A DNA stretch of 64,000 bases, taken from Streptomyces virginiae. Lineage in GTDB: Bacteria > Actinomycetota > Actinomycetes > Streptomycetales > Streptomycetaceae. A program made the translations under genes and the position numbers. This document shows positions 1 to 9,495 of this stretch, piece by piece. The stretch is from assembly GCF_000720455.1 (NCBI RefSeq), contig NZ_JOAK01000017.1, forward strand, positions 1-64,000. Direction: 5' to 3'. The notes beneath the pieces were generated by a model. The model was not told where the DNA came from. It ran no database searches and saw only the letters and a list, made by a program, of their open reading frames with translations. The first letter of the stretch is position 1. Each line of letters begins with the position of its first letter.

Positions 1-354
1 TGGACATAAGCCGCCATCGATCGCTGCCCGCTCCTCCATCACGCGTCCGCAAGCCGTCCGGGGCTGGTCGCAAGCCGCAGAAACCTTCCGCCACCCCCCG
101 TGGACGGCGTCCGGCCCCTGCGTGGGGAGGGAAAGCGTCAGATGACGGCTGGGGCGATGCCAATCCATGTCTGGGTGAGTGTGCGCCTCAAAGAGCCCTC
201 AATATGACCCAATTGCCCCTGTCTGTACCGGGGGGTGGGGTCTCACCGTGGTCTTGATGGGGGTTGGCATCGGCTGAGCCGATGGATGCCCCCTCCGCGT
301 CCCTCGTATCGCCCTTCTCAGCCCCAGACGGGGGCCGGACGCGGTCGTCGAGAA

Positions 355-578
355 GCGCGTAGCGATTGGTGGCGGCCTATGCCCGGCCCAGGGGGCTCGC
401 AGGCGCCGTCCGGCAGGAGCGCGTAGCGATTTGGGGCGCCCCGGGCTCCGGCCGCGCATCGCTGGCCGCCCGTCCCTGAATCTGGAACCGGCCCGTTCCT
501 TTGGGGGTTTCCCGGCTGTCCTCGTATGTCCGTGGCGGGGCGGGCGGTCAAGGGTGGCCGAAGGCCATCGCGTAGCGA
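355..578. repeat. Dispersed short repeat (GCGTAGCGA core)
   Basis: GCGCGTAGCGATT occurs at 355-367 and again at 419-431. A third related copy, TCGCGTAGCGA, is at 568-578. Purine-rich bases such as AGAA or AGGA precede the first two copies. No gene overlaps them. They could be REP-like intergenic units, but only three copies can be seen here. Confidence 0.5.
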
Positions 579-734
579 CGCGACGAAGGAGCGCCCTTGA
601 GGGGCCGGCCCGACGCGGAGAGACGATGGGACTGACGGGAAACCCCCAGGACTTCTCTGACCGCCGAGTCTGTGCATCCCGCCCCCCGAAGCCCCCCCGC
701 GGGTCTTGGGCATGGGGGTGCCCCCGGGGTTCTC

Positions 735-764
735 CCGTGGCCGTGGCCGTGGCCGTGGTCGTGG
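735..764 (+). repeat. CCGTGG hexamer tandem repeat, five units
   Basis: Four exact CCGTGG units run from 735 to 758 and a fifth, TCGTGG, from 759 to 764. The tract is a simple-sequence repeat in noncoding DNA upstream of the amylase gene and could vary in length by slippage. No function is evident. Confidence 0.7.
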
Positions 765-924
765 CTCGGGAAGCCCGCTCCTTTCACCCAGCTCGGCTGC
801 ATTTCGCAGGAATTGACATCCAATGGTCGGCGAGGCCGCGGCCGTGCGTGTCCTTGAGCGGTGAACTCGCCCTCCAGGGGCCCCAGTCGAGACGTCCGTG
901 CAGCAGGACACGCCTCGGAAACAA

Positions 925-954
925 TTCTGCAATCTCTTGCGCAAAGTCTTGCAG
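925..954 (+). promoter_or_regulatory. Candidate maltose/starch repressor operator
   Basis: Repeated TTGC-type half sites sit 60-90 bases before the amylase start: TTCTGCAA at 925-932, TCTTGCGCAA at 935-944 and TCTTGCAG at 947-954. Streptomyces amylase promoters carry repeats of the CTTGCAG/TTGCAAG type that respond to the LacI-family repressor MalR (Reg1). The assignment comes from motif resemblance and position. No promoter start was mapped. Confidence 0.55.
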
Positions 955-1015
955 GGCTCCTACCTGGCACCTACGGTCGCTCCAATCCCCACCTCTCCCC
1001 CCAGGAGGACCCCGC

Positions 1016-2734
1016 ATGCCTGCCAGGGCCGTCAGAGCTGCAACCCTTTTCAGTACCGCCGCCGCACTCGCCACCGCCGCCACGCTCACCGCCGTCGCGC
1101 CGCAGGCCGCCGCCACGCCACCCGGCGACAAGGACGTGACGGCCGTCCTCTTCGAGTGGCGCTTCGACTCCGTGGCCAAGGCCTGCACCGGCAGCCTCGG
1201 CCCCGCCGGGTACGGGTACGTCCAGGTGTCGCCCCCGCAGGAGCACGTGCAGGGCAGCCAGTGGTGGACCTCGTACCAGCCCGTCAGCTACAAGATCGCC
1301 GGCCGGCTGGGTGACCGTACGGCCTTCAAGGCCATGGTCGACACCTGTCACGCCGCGGGCGTCAAGGTCGTCGTCGACTCGGTCGTCAACCACATGGCGG
1401 GCCCGGCGGACGCGGGCGCCACCTTCACGGGGACGGGCGGGAGTTCGTACACGAAGTACAACTACCCGGGGATCTACTCCGGTTCCGACCTGGACGACTG
1501 CCGGGCGGCGATCTCCAACTACCAGGACCGCGGCAACGTCCAGAACTGCGAGCTCGTGCAGCTCGCGGACCTGGACACGGGCGAGGACTACGTGCGGGGC
1601 CGGATCGCCGGCTACCTCAACGACCTGCTGTCGCTGGGCGTCGACGGCTTCCGCATCGACGCCGCCAAGCACATGCCCGCCGCCGACCTCGCCAACATCA
1701 AGTCCAGGCTGACCAACCCCGGGGTCTACTGGAAGCAGGAGGCGATATACGGGGCCGGGGAAGCCGTCCAGCCGAGCGAGTACCTCGGCAGCGGTGACGT
1801 GCAGGAGTTCCGGTACGCCCGGGACCTCAAGCGCGTCTTCCAGAACGAGAACCTGGCCCACCTGAAGAACTTCGGCGAGGCCTGGGGGTACATGCCCTCC
1901 GCCCAGAGCGGCGTCTTCGTCGACAACCACGACACAGAGCGCGGCGGGGACACGCTGACCTACAAGGACGGGTCCGCCTACACCCTCGCCAGCGTCTTCA
2001 CGCTGGCCTGGCCCTACGGCTCCCCCGACGTGCACTCCGGCTACGAGTGGACCGACAAGGACGCCGGCCCGCCGAACGGCGGCACGGTCAACGCCTGCTA
2101 CACCGACGGATGGAAGTGCCAGCACGCCTGGCGGGAGATCTCCTCGATGGTCGGCTTCCGCAACGCGGCGCGCGGTCAGGGCGTCGTGAACTGGTGGGAC
2201 AACGGCGGCGACCAGATCGCCTTCGGGCGCGGCTCCAAGGCCTACGTCGCGATCAACCACGAGGGATCGGCCCTGACGAGGACCTTCCAGACCTCGCTCC
2301 CCGCCGGCGACTACTGCGACGTGCAGAGCGGGCGCACCGTCACCGTCGGCTCCGGCGGCCAGTTCACCGCCACGCTCGGCGCCGGGACCGCCCTCGCCCT
2401 GCACGTCAACGCCCGTACGTGCGCCGGTACCCCCGCGGGCCCCGGCGGCGCCGCCTTCGCCGTCAACGCCACCACCGTGCCGGGCCAGAACATCTACGTC
2501 ACCGGCGACCGCGCCGAGCTCGGCGGCTGGAACACCGGCGCCGCGCTCAAGTTGGACCCGGCCGCCTACCCCGTGTGGAAGCTCGACGTCTCCCTCCCGG
2601 CCGGCACGTCGTTCGCGTACAAGTACGTCCGCAAGGACGCCGCCGGGAACGTCACCTGGGAGAGCGGCGCGAACCGTACGGCCACCGTCCCCGCGAGCGG
2701 CAAGGTCACGCTGAGCGACACCTGGCGCAACTGA
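1016..2734 (+). CDS. Secreted alpha-amylase with C-terminal starch-binding domain
   Basis: A GH13 alpha-amylase that hydrolyses internal alpha-1,4 bonds of starch outside the cell. The product is 572 residues. An AGGAGG site at 1003-1008 fixes the ATG at 1016, although the frame stays open far upstream. The first 33 or so residues form a signal peptide ending in an Ala-rich AQAAA-like site. The catalytic triad is visible as D215 (GFRIDAAKH), E249 (GAGEA) and D306 (DNHDTE). Residues from about 478 to the end match a CBM20 starch-binding domain ([13 protein letters not shown]). A strong hairpin follows the stop, then a second starch enzyme. Identification is firm. Confidence 0.95.
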   Translation: MPARAVRAATLFSTAAALATAATLTAVAPQAAATPPGDKDVTAVLFEWRFDSVAKACTGSLGPAGYGYVQVSPPQEHVQGSQWWTSYQPVSYKIAGRLGDRTAFKAMVDTCHAAGVKVVVDSVVNHMAGPADAGATFTGTGGSSYTKYNYPGIYSGSDLDDCRAAISNYQDRGNVQNCELVQLADLDTGEDYVRGRIAGYLNDLLSLGVDGFRIDAAKHMPAADLANIKSRLTNPGVYWKQEAIYGAGEAVQPSEYLGSGDVQEFRYARDLKRVFQNENLAHLKNFGEAWGYMPSAQSGVFVDNHDTERGGDTLTYKDGSAYTLASVFTLAWPYGSPDVHSGYEWTDKDAGPPNGGTVNACYTDGWKCQHAWREISSMVGFRNAARGQGVVNWWDNGGDQIAFGRGSKAYVAINHEGSALTRTFQTSLPAGDYCDVQSGRTVTVGSGGQFTATLGAGTALALHVNARTCAGTPAGPGGAAFAVNATTVPGQNIYVTGDRAELGGWNTGAALKLDPAAYPVWKLDVSLPAGTSFAYKYVRKDAAGNVTWESGANRTATVPASGKVTLSDTWRN

Positions 2735-2750
2735 ACCCGCCCCACAGACC

Positions 2751-2794
2751 AGGGCCGCCCGGCACCACCTGCCCCGCCCCCGCCGGGCGGCCCT
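2751..2794 (+). terminator. GC-rich hairpin after the amylase gene
   Basis: AGGGCCGCCCGGC at 2751-2763 pairs perfectly with GCCGGGCGGCCCT at 2782-2794 around an 18-base loop, 16 bases after the amylase stop. There is no U run, as is usual in Streptomyces. It may terminate, or only partly attenuate, transcription into the pullulanase gene 33 bases further on. Confidence 0.7.
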
Positions 2795-2827
2795 CATCCA
2801 TGCGACACGTACACAAGGAGACCCGCC

Positions 2828-5800
2828 TTGATACGCCCTGCCGCAGGAGTGCTCGCCGCCGCGCTGGCCGTGACGCTCCTGCCCGCCCTCCCCGCCGCGG
2901 CCGCCGAGGCCAAGGTGCCCGCCCCGCCGTCGGACGCGAAACTGGCCGGCGAACCGGCCCGCAACGACCTGACCCGCGAGCAGTTCTACTTCGTGCTCCC
3001 GGACCGGTTCGCGAACGGTGATCCGCGCAACGACCGGGGCGGACTGACCGGCTCCCGCCTGGAGACCGGTCTGGACCCCACCGACAAGGGCTTCTACCAG
3101 GGCGGCGACCTCAAGGGGCTCACCGACCGGCTCGACTACATCAAGGGGCTCGGCACCACGGCCATCTGGATGGCGCCGATCTTCAAGAACCAGCCGGTGC
3201 AGGGCAAGGGCGACGACGTCTCCGCCGGTTACCACGGCTACTGGATCACCGACTTCACGCAGGTCGACCCGCACTTCGGCACCAACGCGGACCTGGAGCG
3301 GCTGATCGACAAGGCGCACGCGAAGGGGATGAAGGTCTTCTTCGACGTCATCACCAACCACACCGCCGACGTCGTGGACTACCGGGAGGCCTCCTACTCG
3401 TACCTGTCGAAGGGGGCGTTCCCCTACCTGACGAAGGACGGGGTGCCGTTCGACGACAAGGACTATGCCGACGGGAAGGGGAAGTTCCCCAAGGTGGACG
3501 GAGAGTCCTTCCCGAGGACCCCGTTCGTGCCGGCCGCGAAGAAGAACCTCAAGGTGCCCGGCTGGCTCAACGACCCGACGATGTACCACAACCGGGGTGA
3601 CTCCACCTTCGCCGGCGAGTCCTCCGAGCAGGGCGACTTCTTCGGCCTGGACGACCTGTGGACCGAGCGTCCCGAGGTCGTCAGCGGGATGGAGAAGATC
3701 TACGAGAAGTGGGTCAAGGACTTCCGGATCGACGGCTTCCGCATCGACACGGTCAAGCACGTCAACACGGAGTTCTGGACCCAGTGGGCGACGGCCCTCG
3801 ACGCGTACGCGGCCGAGCGCGGACGCGACGACTTCTTCATGTTCGGCGAGGTCTACTCCGCCGACACCGCCGTCACCTCGCCGTACGTGACGCGCGGCCG
3901 CCTGGACGCCACCCTGGACTTCCCGCTCCAGGACGCGATCCGCGCGTACGCCTCCCAGGGCGCGGCGGCCTCCCGGCTGGGCTCCGTCCTCGCCGACGAC
4001 TACCGCTACACCTCGGGCAAGGCCAACGCCTACGAGCAGGTGACCTTCCTCGGCAACCACGACATGGGCCGCTTCGGTGCCTTCCTGAAGCAGGACCGGC
4101 CCGGCGCCGCCGAGCAGGAGCTGCTGGGCCGCTACCGGCTCGCCAACGAGCTGATGTTCTTCTCCCGGGGCAACCCGGTGGTCTACTCCGGTGACGAGCA
4201 GGGCTTCACCGGCGCGGGCGGCGACAAGGACTCGCGCCAGCCGCTGTTCGCCTCGAAGGTCGCCGACTACCTGGACGACGACCAGCTCGGAACGGCGCGC
4301 ACGCACGCGAGCGACGCCTACGATCCGGAGCACCCTCTCTACAAGGAGATCAGTGCTCTCTCGAAGCTGACCAAGGCCCACCCGGCGCTGCGCGACGGCA
4401 TCCAGAGTGAACGATTCTCCGATGGCTCCGTGTACGCCTTCGCCCGTACCGACGCCCGTACCCGTACCGAGTACCTGGTGGCCGCCAACAACGGCGCCGA
4501 GTCCCGCACCGTCGAGATCGACGCCCCGGCCGGCACCCAGTACCGAACCCTGTACGGCGGCACCGCCCTGATCCGCGCCTCCGCCGCGGGCAAGCTCACC
4601 GTCGTCGTCCCCGCCCTCGGCTCGGTCGTCCTCCGGGCCGTCGCCCCCCTCGCCGCCCCCACCGCCAAGCCCGCCCTGACCCTCAAGGCCCCGGCCCCCG
4701 GCGCCGCCGGCACCGTCGAGCTGTCGGCCGACGTCAGCGGCGGCGGCCTGAACCGGGTCGTCTTCGCCGCGCAGACCGGCAACGAGAAGTGGCAGGTCCT
4801 CGGCTCCGCCGACCACGCCCCCTACAAGGTCACCCAGCACGTCACCGCGCCCGCCGGGACCCCGCTGCGCTACAAGGCCGTCGTCGTCGACTCCGCCGGC
4901 CGCACCGCGAGCGCCCTCGCCGCGTCCGTCGCCGGCCAGGCCCCGCCCGTCGAGGTGCCCACCGCCACCCAGCGCGACTACGCGGTCGTCCACTACAACC
5001 GGCCCGACGGCGACTACACCGACTGGCGGCTGTACGCCTGGGGCGACATCGCGGACGGCGAGGCCACCCCGTGGCCGGCCGGCCACGGCTTCACCGGCCG
5101 CGACGCCTACGGCGCCTTCGCGTACGTCAGGCTCAAGCCCGGTGCCTCCTCCGTCGGTTACCTCGTCATCGACAAGGACGGCAACAAGGACGTCGCCGCC
5201 GACCGCACCATCGACGTGACGAAGACCGGCGAGATCTGGCTGGAGCAGGGCAAGGAGCCCGCCCGCACCGACCGCCCCGCGTACCCGCCGCAGGACCAGG
5301 GCAAGGCCGTCCTGCACCACCGGCGCCCCGACGGCGCCTACGACGGCTGGGGCCTGCACGTCTGGACCGGGGCCGCGACCCCGACCGACTGGTCCAAGCC
5401 GCTGCTCCCGGCCCGTACCGACGCCTACGGCGCGGTCTACGAGGTCCCCCTCGCGGCCGGCGCCACCAGCCTCAGCTACATCCTGCACAAGGGCGACGAG
5501 AAGGACCTGCCCACCGACCAGTCCCTGGACCTGAAGGCCACCGGCCACGAGGTGTGGATGCTGGGCGGCCAGGAGAAGTACCTCCTGCCGCAGCCCGCCG
5601 GCTCCTCCGCCGCCCTCGACCTCACCAAGTCCCAGGCCGTCTGGATCGACCGCGACACCGTCGCCTGGAACGCCCCCGCGGCCGCCGCGTCCGTCCAGCT
5701 CCTCGCCTCCCGCGACGGCGCCGTCAAGGCGGAGAACGGCACGCTGACCGGCCCGGCCCAGTGGCTGCGCCTCGGCCGCTCCGAACTGACCGCCGCCCAG

Positions 5801-8170
5801 AAGCAGAAGTTCCCGCACCTCGCCGCGTACGCCGCGTTCAGCGTGGACCCGCGCGACCGCGACCGCGTACGGGAGGCCCTGCGCGGACAGCTCGTCGCCT
5901 CCGCCCGCGCCGCGAACGGCGCCGTGCTCGCCGCCACCGGCGTCCAGCTCGCCGGCGTCCTCGACGACCTGTACGCGACGACCGCCGCCCTCGGCCCGGT
6001 CTTCAAGGACGGCCGCCCCACCCTCTCCGTCTGGGCGCCCACCGCCCAGCAGGTGTCCCTCGAACTCGACGGCCGCACCGTCGCCATGCGCCGCGACGAC
6101 ACCACCGGCGTCTGGTCGGTGCGCGGCGAGCGCTCCTGGACCGGGAAGCCGTACCGCTACGCGGTGACCGTGTGGGCCCCCAGCACCCGCCAGGTGGTCC
6201 GCAACCTCGTCACCGACCCCTACTCCACCGCCCTGACCGCCGACTCCACCCACAGCCTGGCCGTCGACCTCGCCGACCCCAAGCTCGCCCCGCCCGGCTG
6301 GAAGACCCTGCGCAAGCCCGCGGCCGTGCCCTTCACCTCCGCGCAGATCCAGGAGCTGCACATCCGCGACTTCTCCGTCGCGGACCGCACCAGCGGCCAC
6401 CCCGGCCAGTACCTGGCCTTCACCGACACCGCCTCGGCGGGCATGCGCCACCTGCGCGACCTCGCCACCGCCGGCACCTCCTACGTCCACCTCCTGCCCG
6501 CCTTCGACATCGGCACCATCCCGGAGAAGGCCGCGGACCGCACCGAGCCCGCCTGTGACCTCACGGTGTACGCGCCGGACTCGCAGGAGCAGCAGGCGTG
6601 CGTGGCGGCCGCCGCCGCGAAGGACTCCTACAACTGGGGCTACGACCCGCTGCACTACACCGTTCCCGAGGGCAGCTACGCCAGTGACCCGAACGGCACG
6701 GCCCGCACCGTCGAGTTCCGCAGGATGGTCCAGTCCCTGAACGGGTCCGGGCTGCGCACGGTGATGGACGTCGTCTACAACCACACCGTCGCCGCCGGGC
6801 AGTCGGACAAGTCCGTCCTCGACCGCATCGTCCCCGGCTACTACCAGCGCCTGCTGGCCGACGGCAGCGTCGCCACCTCCACCTGCTGCGCGAACACCGC
6901 CCCCGAGAACGCCATGATGGGCCGCCTCGTCGTGGACTCCGTCGTCACCTGGGCGAAGGAGTACAAGGTCGACGGCTTCCGCTTCGACCTGATGGGCCAC
7001 CACCCGAAGGCCAACATCCTGGCGGTCCGGGCCGCCCTGGACGCCCTGACGCCCGCCAAGGACGGCGTCGACGGGAAGAAGATCGTCCTCTACGGGGAGG
7101 GCTGGAACTTCGGCGAGATCGCCGACGACGCCCGCTTCGTGCAGGCCACGCAGAAGAACATGGCCGGGACGGGCATCGCCACCTTCTCCGACCGGGCGCG
7201 CGACGCGGTCCGCGGCGGCGGCCCCTTCGACGAGGACCCGCGCGTCCAGGGCTTCGCGTCGGGCCTGTTCACCGCCCCGAACGACTCGCCGGCCAACGGC
7301 ACCCCCGAGCAGCAGAAGGCCCGCCTCCTGCACGCCCAGGACCTGATCAAGGTCGGCCTCTCCGGCAACCTCGCCTCGTACGCCTTCACCGACACCTCCG
7401 GGCGCCGGGTCAAGGGCTCCGAGGTCGACTACAACGGCGCCCCCGCCGGCTACGCGGCCGCCCCCGGCGACGCCCTCGCCTACGCGGACGCCCACGACAA
7501 CGAGACCCTCGCCGACGCCCTGACCTTCAAGCTCCCGCCCGCCACCGCCCACGCCGACAAGGCCCGCATGCAGGTCCTGGCCATGGCGACGGCCACCCTC
7601 TCCCAGGGCCCGTCCCTGTCCCAGGCCGGCACGGACCTGCTGCGCTCGAAGTCCCTGGACCGCAACTCCTACGACAGCGGCGACTGGTTCAACGCCATCC
7701 AGTGGGACTGCCGCGCCGGCAACGGCTTCGGCCGCGGTCTGCCCCCGGCCGCCGACAACGCCCCGAAGTGGCCCTACGCGAAGCCGCTCCTGACGGGACC
7801 GGCGCCCACCTGCACCGACATCAACGCCACCGCGGCGGCCCACCGCGACCTGCTGAAGATCCGCACCACCGAGCCGGAGTTCGCCCTCGCCACGGCGGAG
7901 GCCGTCCAGTCCCGGCTGGCGTTCCCGCTCTCGGGCCGGGAGGAGACCCCGGGCGTGATCACCATGACCCTGGGCGACCTGGTGGTGGTCTTCAACGCCA
8001 CCCCCACCGCCCGGCCCCAGCGCGTCAGCGCCCTCGCGGGCACCGCCTACCGCCTGCACCCGGTGCAGGCGGCGGGCTCCGACGCCACCGTCAGGCAGTC
8101 CGCCTACGACGTGACGACAGGAGAGTTCACCGTCCCGGCGCGCACCGTGGCCGTCTTCACACGACGGTGA
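2828..8170 (+). CDS. Secreted two-module alpha-amylase/pullulanase
   Basis: A 1780-residue exported enzyme for starch and branched glucans. The TTG start follows AAGGAG at about 2815-2820, and a signal peptide ends near residue 26 (AAAAEAK). The first catalytic module (about 47-600) is a GH13 amylase with D307 (GFRIDTVKH), E341 (GEVYS) and D412 (GNHDMG). Two CBM41-like starch-binding repeats follow (about 715-910; VVHYNRPDGDYTDW and VLHHRRPDGAYDGW), then a CBM48-like segment (about 1050-1150). The second module is a type I pullulanase (alpha-1,6 cleavage) with YNWGYDP from residue 1268, D1387, E1424 and D1557. Streptomyces enzymes of this layout are annotated as bifunctional amylase/dextrinase. 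The 3' end overlaps the convergent acetyltransferase gene by 14 bases. Confidence 0.93.
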   Translation: MIRPAAGVLAAALAVTLLPALPAAAAEAKVPAPPSDAKLAGEPARNDLTREQFYFVLPDRFANGDPRNDRGGLTGSRLETGLDPTDKGFYQGGDLKGLTDRLDYIKGLGTTAIWMAPIFKNQPVQGKGDDVSAGYHGYWITDFTQVDPHFGTNADLERLIDKAHAKGMKVFFDVITNHTADVVDYREASYSYLSKGAFPYLTKDGVPFDDKDYADGKGKFPKVDGESFPRTPFVPAAKKNLKVPGWLNDPTMYHNRGDSTFAGESSEQGDFFGLDDLWTERPEVVSGMEKIYEKWVKDFRIDGFRIDTVKHVNTEFWTQWATALDAYAAERGRDDFFMFGEVYSADTAVTSPYVTRGRLDATLDFPLQDAIRAYASQGAAASRLGSVLADDYRYTSGKANAYEQVTFLGNHDMGRFGAFLKQDRPGAAEQELLGRYRLANELMFFSRGNPVVYSGDEQGFTGAGGDKDSRQPLFASKVADYLDDDQLGTARTHASDAYDPEHPLYKEISALSKLTKAHPALRDGIQSERFSDGSVYAFARTDARTRTEYLVAANNGAESRTVEIDAPAGTQYRTLYGGTALIRASAAGKLTVVVPALGSVVLRAVAPLAAPTAKPALTLKAPAPGAAGTVELSADVSGGGLNRVVFAAQTGNEKWQVLGSADHAPYKVTQHVTAPAGTPLRYKAVVVDSAGRTASALAASVAGQAPPVEVPTATQRDYAVVHYNRPDGDYTDWRLYAWGDIADGEATPWPAGHGFTGRDAYGAFAYVRLKPGASSVGYLVIDKDGNKDVAADRTIDVTKTGEIWLEQGKEPARTDRPAYPPQDQGKAVLHHRRPDGAYDGWGLHVWTGAATPTDWSKPLLPARTDAYGAVYEVPLAAGATSLSYILHKGDEKDLPTDQSLDLKATGHEVWMLGGQEKYLLPQPAGSSAALDLTKSQAVWIDRDTVAWNAPAAAASVQLLASRDGAVKAENGTLTGPAQWLRLGRSELTAAQKQKFPHLAAYAAFSVDPRDRDRVREALRGQLVASARAANGAVLAATGVQLAGVLDDLYATTAALGPVFKDGRPTLSVWAPTAQQVSLELDGRTVAMRRDDTTGVWSVRGERSWTGKPYRYAVTVWAPSTRQVVRNLVTDPYSTALTADSTHSLAVDLADPKLAPPGWKTLRKPAAVPFTSAQIQELHIRDFSVADRTSGHPGQYLAFTDTASAGMRHLRDLATAGTSYVHLLPAFDIGTIPEKAADRTEPACDLTVYAPDSQEQQACVAAAAAKDSYNWGYDPLHYTVPEGSYASDPNGTARTVEFRRMVQSLNGSGLRTVMDVVYNHTVAAGQSDKSVLDRIVPGYYQRLLADGSVATSTCCANTAPENAMMGRLVVDSVVTWAKEYKVDGFRFDLMGHHPKANILAVRAALDALTPAKDGVDGKKIVLYGEGWNFGEIADDARFVQATQKNMAGTGIATFSDRARDAVRGGGPFDEDPRVQGFASGLFTAPNDSPANGTPEQQKARLLHAQDLIKVGLSGNLASYAFTDTSGRRVKGSEVDYNGAPAGYAAAPGDALAYADAHDNETLADALTFKLPPATAHADKARMQVLAMATATLSQGPSLSQAGTDLLRSKSLDRNSYDSGDWFNAIQWDCRAGNGFGRGLPPAADNAPKWPYAKPLLTGPAPTCTDINATAAAHRDLLKIRTTEPEFALATAEAVQSRLAFPLSGREETPGVITMTLGDLVVVFNATPTARPQRVSALAGTAYRLHPVQAAGSDATVRQSAYDVTTGEFTVPARTVAVFTRR

Positions 8171-8717
8171 GCCGGTCGAGCCGCTTCTCCAGCAGGATCA
8201 CCCCGTAGGTCCTGCCGTCCTTCCCCCGCTTGTCGGGGAGCTCCCCGACCACCCGGTAGCCCGCGTCCAGGTAGTACGCGAGCAGCCGGGGGTTGGTGGA
8301 GACGCAGTCCAGTCGCGCCCGCTCCCGCCCGGTCCTGGCCGTCCGCCGCTCGGCATGTTCGAGCAGCCGGCGCCCCGCCCCGGCGGGAGCGGTCTCGCGC
8401 GACACCATCAGCCGGTGCACGTAGCCCGCCACGGGCGGCTGGATCCCCCAGGCCTCCTCGTCGGACCACCACAACTCGTAGGCCCCGCACACCCGCCCGT
8501 CGGCATCGCCGGCGAGCCACACCTCTCCGTCGTGCATCTTCGACCGGAAGTGCGCGGCGTCCTTGTCGCCGGGCTTCCACTGCTCGATCCCGTGCTTCAC
8601 CATCCAGCGGGCGGCCTCGTCGTACAGCCGCACCAGGGTGCCGGCGTCCTTCTCCACGGCCGGCCGGAACAAGATCCCGTCGTCAATGATCACGCGGGCA
8701 TTATCGGTGATCACCAC
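8157..8717 (-). CDS. GNAT family N-acetyltransferase
   Basis: About 186 residues with a GNAT fold. YVHRLMVSRE (beta4), the acetyl-CoA loop AGAGRRLLEHAE and the late LDCVSTNPRLLAYYLDAGYRVVGE segment are typical of acetyl-CoA-dependent acyltransferases. The substrate cannot be told. A GTG at 8717 is used here; a second in-frame GTG at 8693 (VIIDDGILFRP) is about equally good because neither has a clear ribosome site. It lies 38 bases after the TetR gene on the same strand and may be its co-transcribed neighbour. Its last 14 bases overlap the pullulanase gene. Confidence 0.85.
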   Translation of the reverse strand: MVITDNARVIIDDGILFRPAVEKDAGTLVRLYDEAARWMVKHGIEQWKPGDKDAAHFRSKMHDGEVWLAGDADGRVCGAYELWWSDEEAWGIQPPVAGYVHRLMVSRETAPAGAGRRLLEHAERRTARTGRERARLDCVSTNPRLLAYYLDAGYRVVGELPDKRGKDGRTYGVILLEKRLDRLTVV

Positions 8718-8755
8718 CGGTCGTGATCAAGAGAGGGCGCGGTATGCGCGCCCCT

Positions 8756-9472
8756 TCACACGACGGGGGCCGCGCCACCCGGAACGAGCCCCACCAGACG
8801 CCCGACCAGCTCCCCGAAGGGCCCCTCGGCGGGCTCGTCGGCCAGGATCCGTACGAGGATCCCCGCCATCTCCGCGTCGTAGGCGGCGCTCACCGCGGCC
8901 AGCGCCGCGAAGTCGTGCACCAGCTGCAGCTCCAGCTCGCCCCGCGGGATCCGGCGCCCGTCCAGCCAGATCAGCGCCGTGGACTCGGCGAGCGACACCC
9001 AGGAGCGCACCACGAGTTCGAGCCGGGCCGGCACCTCGTCGAGTCCGATCCCCAGGTGCGTGAGGATCTGCTCGTACGCCGCCTGCCGGACCTCGTCGAT
9101 CATCGCGTTGGCTCGGCTGCTGCCGGCGGCGGGACCGCCCCGCATCAGAGCCGAGAAGCCCGGCCCGTGGTCCTCGACGAACGCGAAGAACCGCCCCATC
9201 ACCCGCAGCAGGCGCGCCCCGAGGGGCCCCTCCCGCGGCTCCACGAACCGCTGCGCCAGCTCGTCGGCGGCCCGCCGCAGCGCCGCCTCGTACAGGCTGA
9301 GCTTGCCGGGGAAGTAGTGGTAGACCAGCGGCCGGGATATCCCCGCGGCCGCCGCGATCTCGTCGATCGACACATCGTCGGGCGACCGGTGGCTGAACAG
9401 CTCCAGGGCAACCCCGATCAGCTGTTGCCGCCGCTCCTCGACACCCATCCTGCGCCGCACTCCGGTCGTCAT
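8756..9472 (-). CDS. TetR family transcriptional regulator
   Basis: A 238-residue repressor-type protein. The N-terminal helix-turn-helix is clear (DDVSIDEIAAAAGISRPLVYHYF at about residues 31-53), followed by an all-helical ligand-binding domain. It starts only 23 bases after the stop of the ferredoxin-reductase gene on the same strand. It is therefore probably the third gene of an operon with the EXXH protein and the reductase and may control that operon. No operator was recognised with confidence. Confidence 0.9.
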   Translation of the reverse strand: MTTGVRRRMGVEERRQQLIGVALELFSHRSPDDVSIDEIAAAAGISRPLVYHYFPGKLSLYEAALRRAADELAQRFVEPREGPLGARLLRVMGRFFAFVEDHGPGFSALMRGGPAAGSSRANAMIDEVRQAAYEQILTHLGIGLDEVPARLELVVRSWVSLAESTALIWLDGRRIPRGELELQLVHDFAALAAVSAAYDAEMAGILVRILADEPAEGPFGELVGRLVGLVPGGAAPVV

Positions 9473-9495
9473 GCGGACACCCTACTGGGGAGCGT

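Larger units (their letters stand above)
1..920. other. Long stretch without a convincing gene
   Basis: I see no coding region here with a plausible start, ribosome binding site and protein-like product on either strand. The many open frames simply reflect the very high GC content. What is visible is a GCGCGTAGCGATT repeat family, a CCGTGG hexamer tract, and an imperfect hairpin around 259-291 (CATCGGCT at 268-275 against AGCCGATG at 277-284). It ends just before the putative operator of the amylase gene. It may be a decayed intergenic region or the remains of an older insertion. Confidence 0.6.

Noticed and set aside
431..1015. Upstream extension of the amylase frame to 431
   Set aside because: The extra 195 codons have no signal or domain, contain the putative operator, and would bury the signal peptide. 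The AGGAGG site supports the start at 1016.
971..8059. A 2362-codon open frame on the minus strand opposite the amylase and pullulanase genes
   Set aside because: It is an antisense shadow of two firmly identified genes, made possible by high GC content. Its translation is low-complexity Gly/Val/Arg/Asp without any domain.
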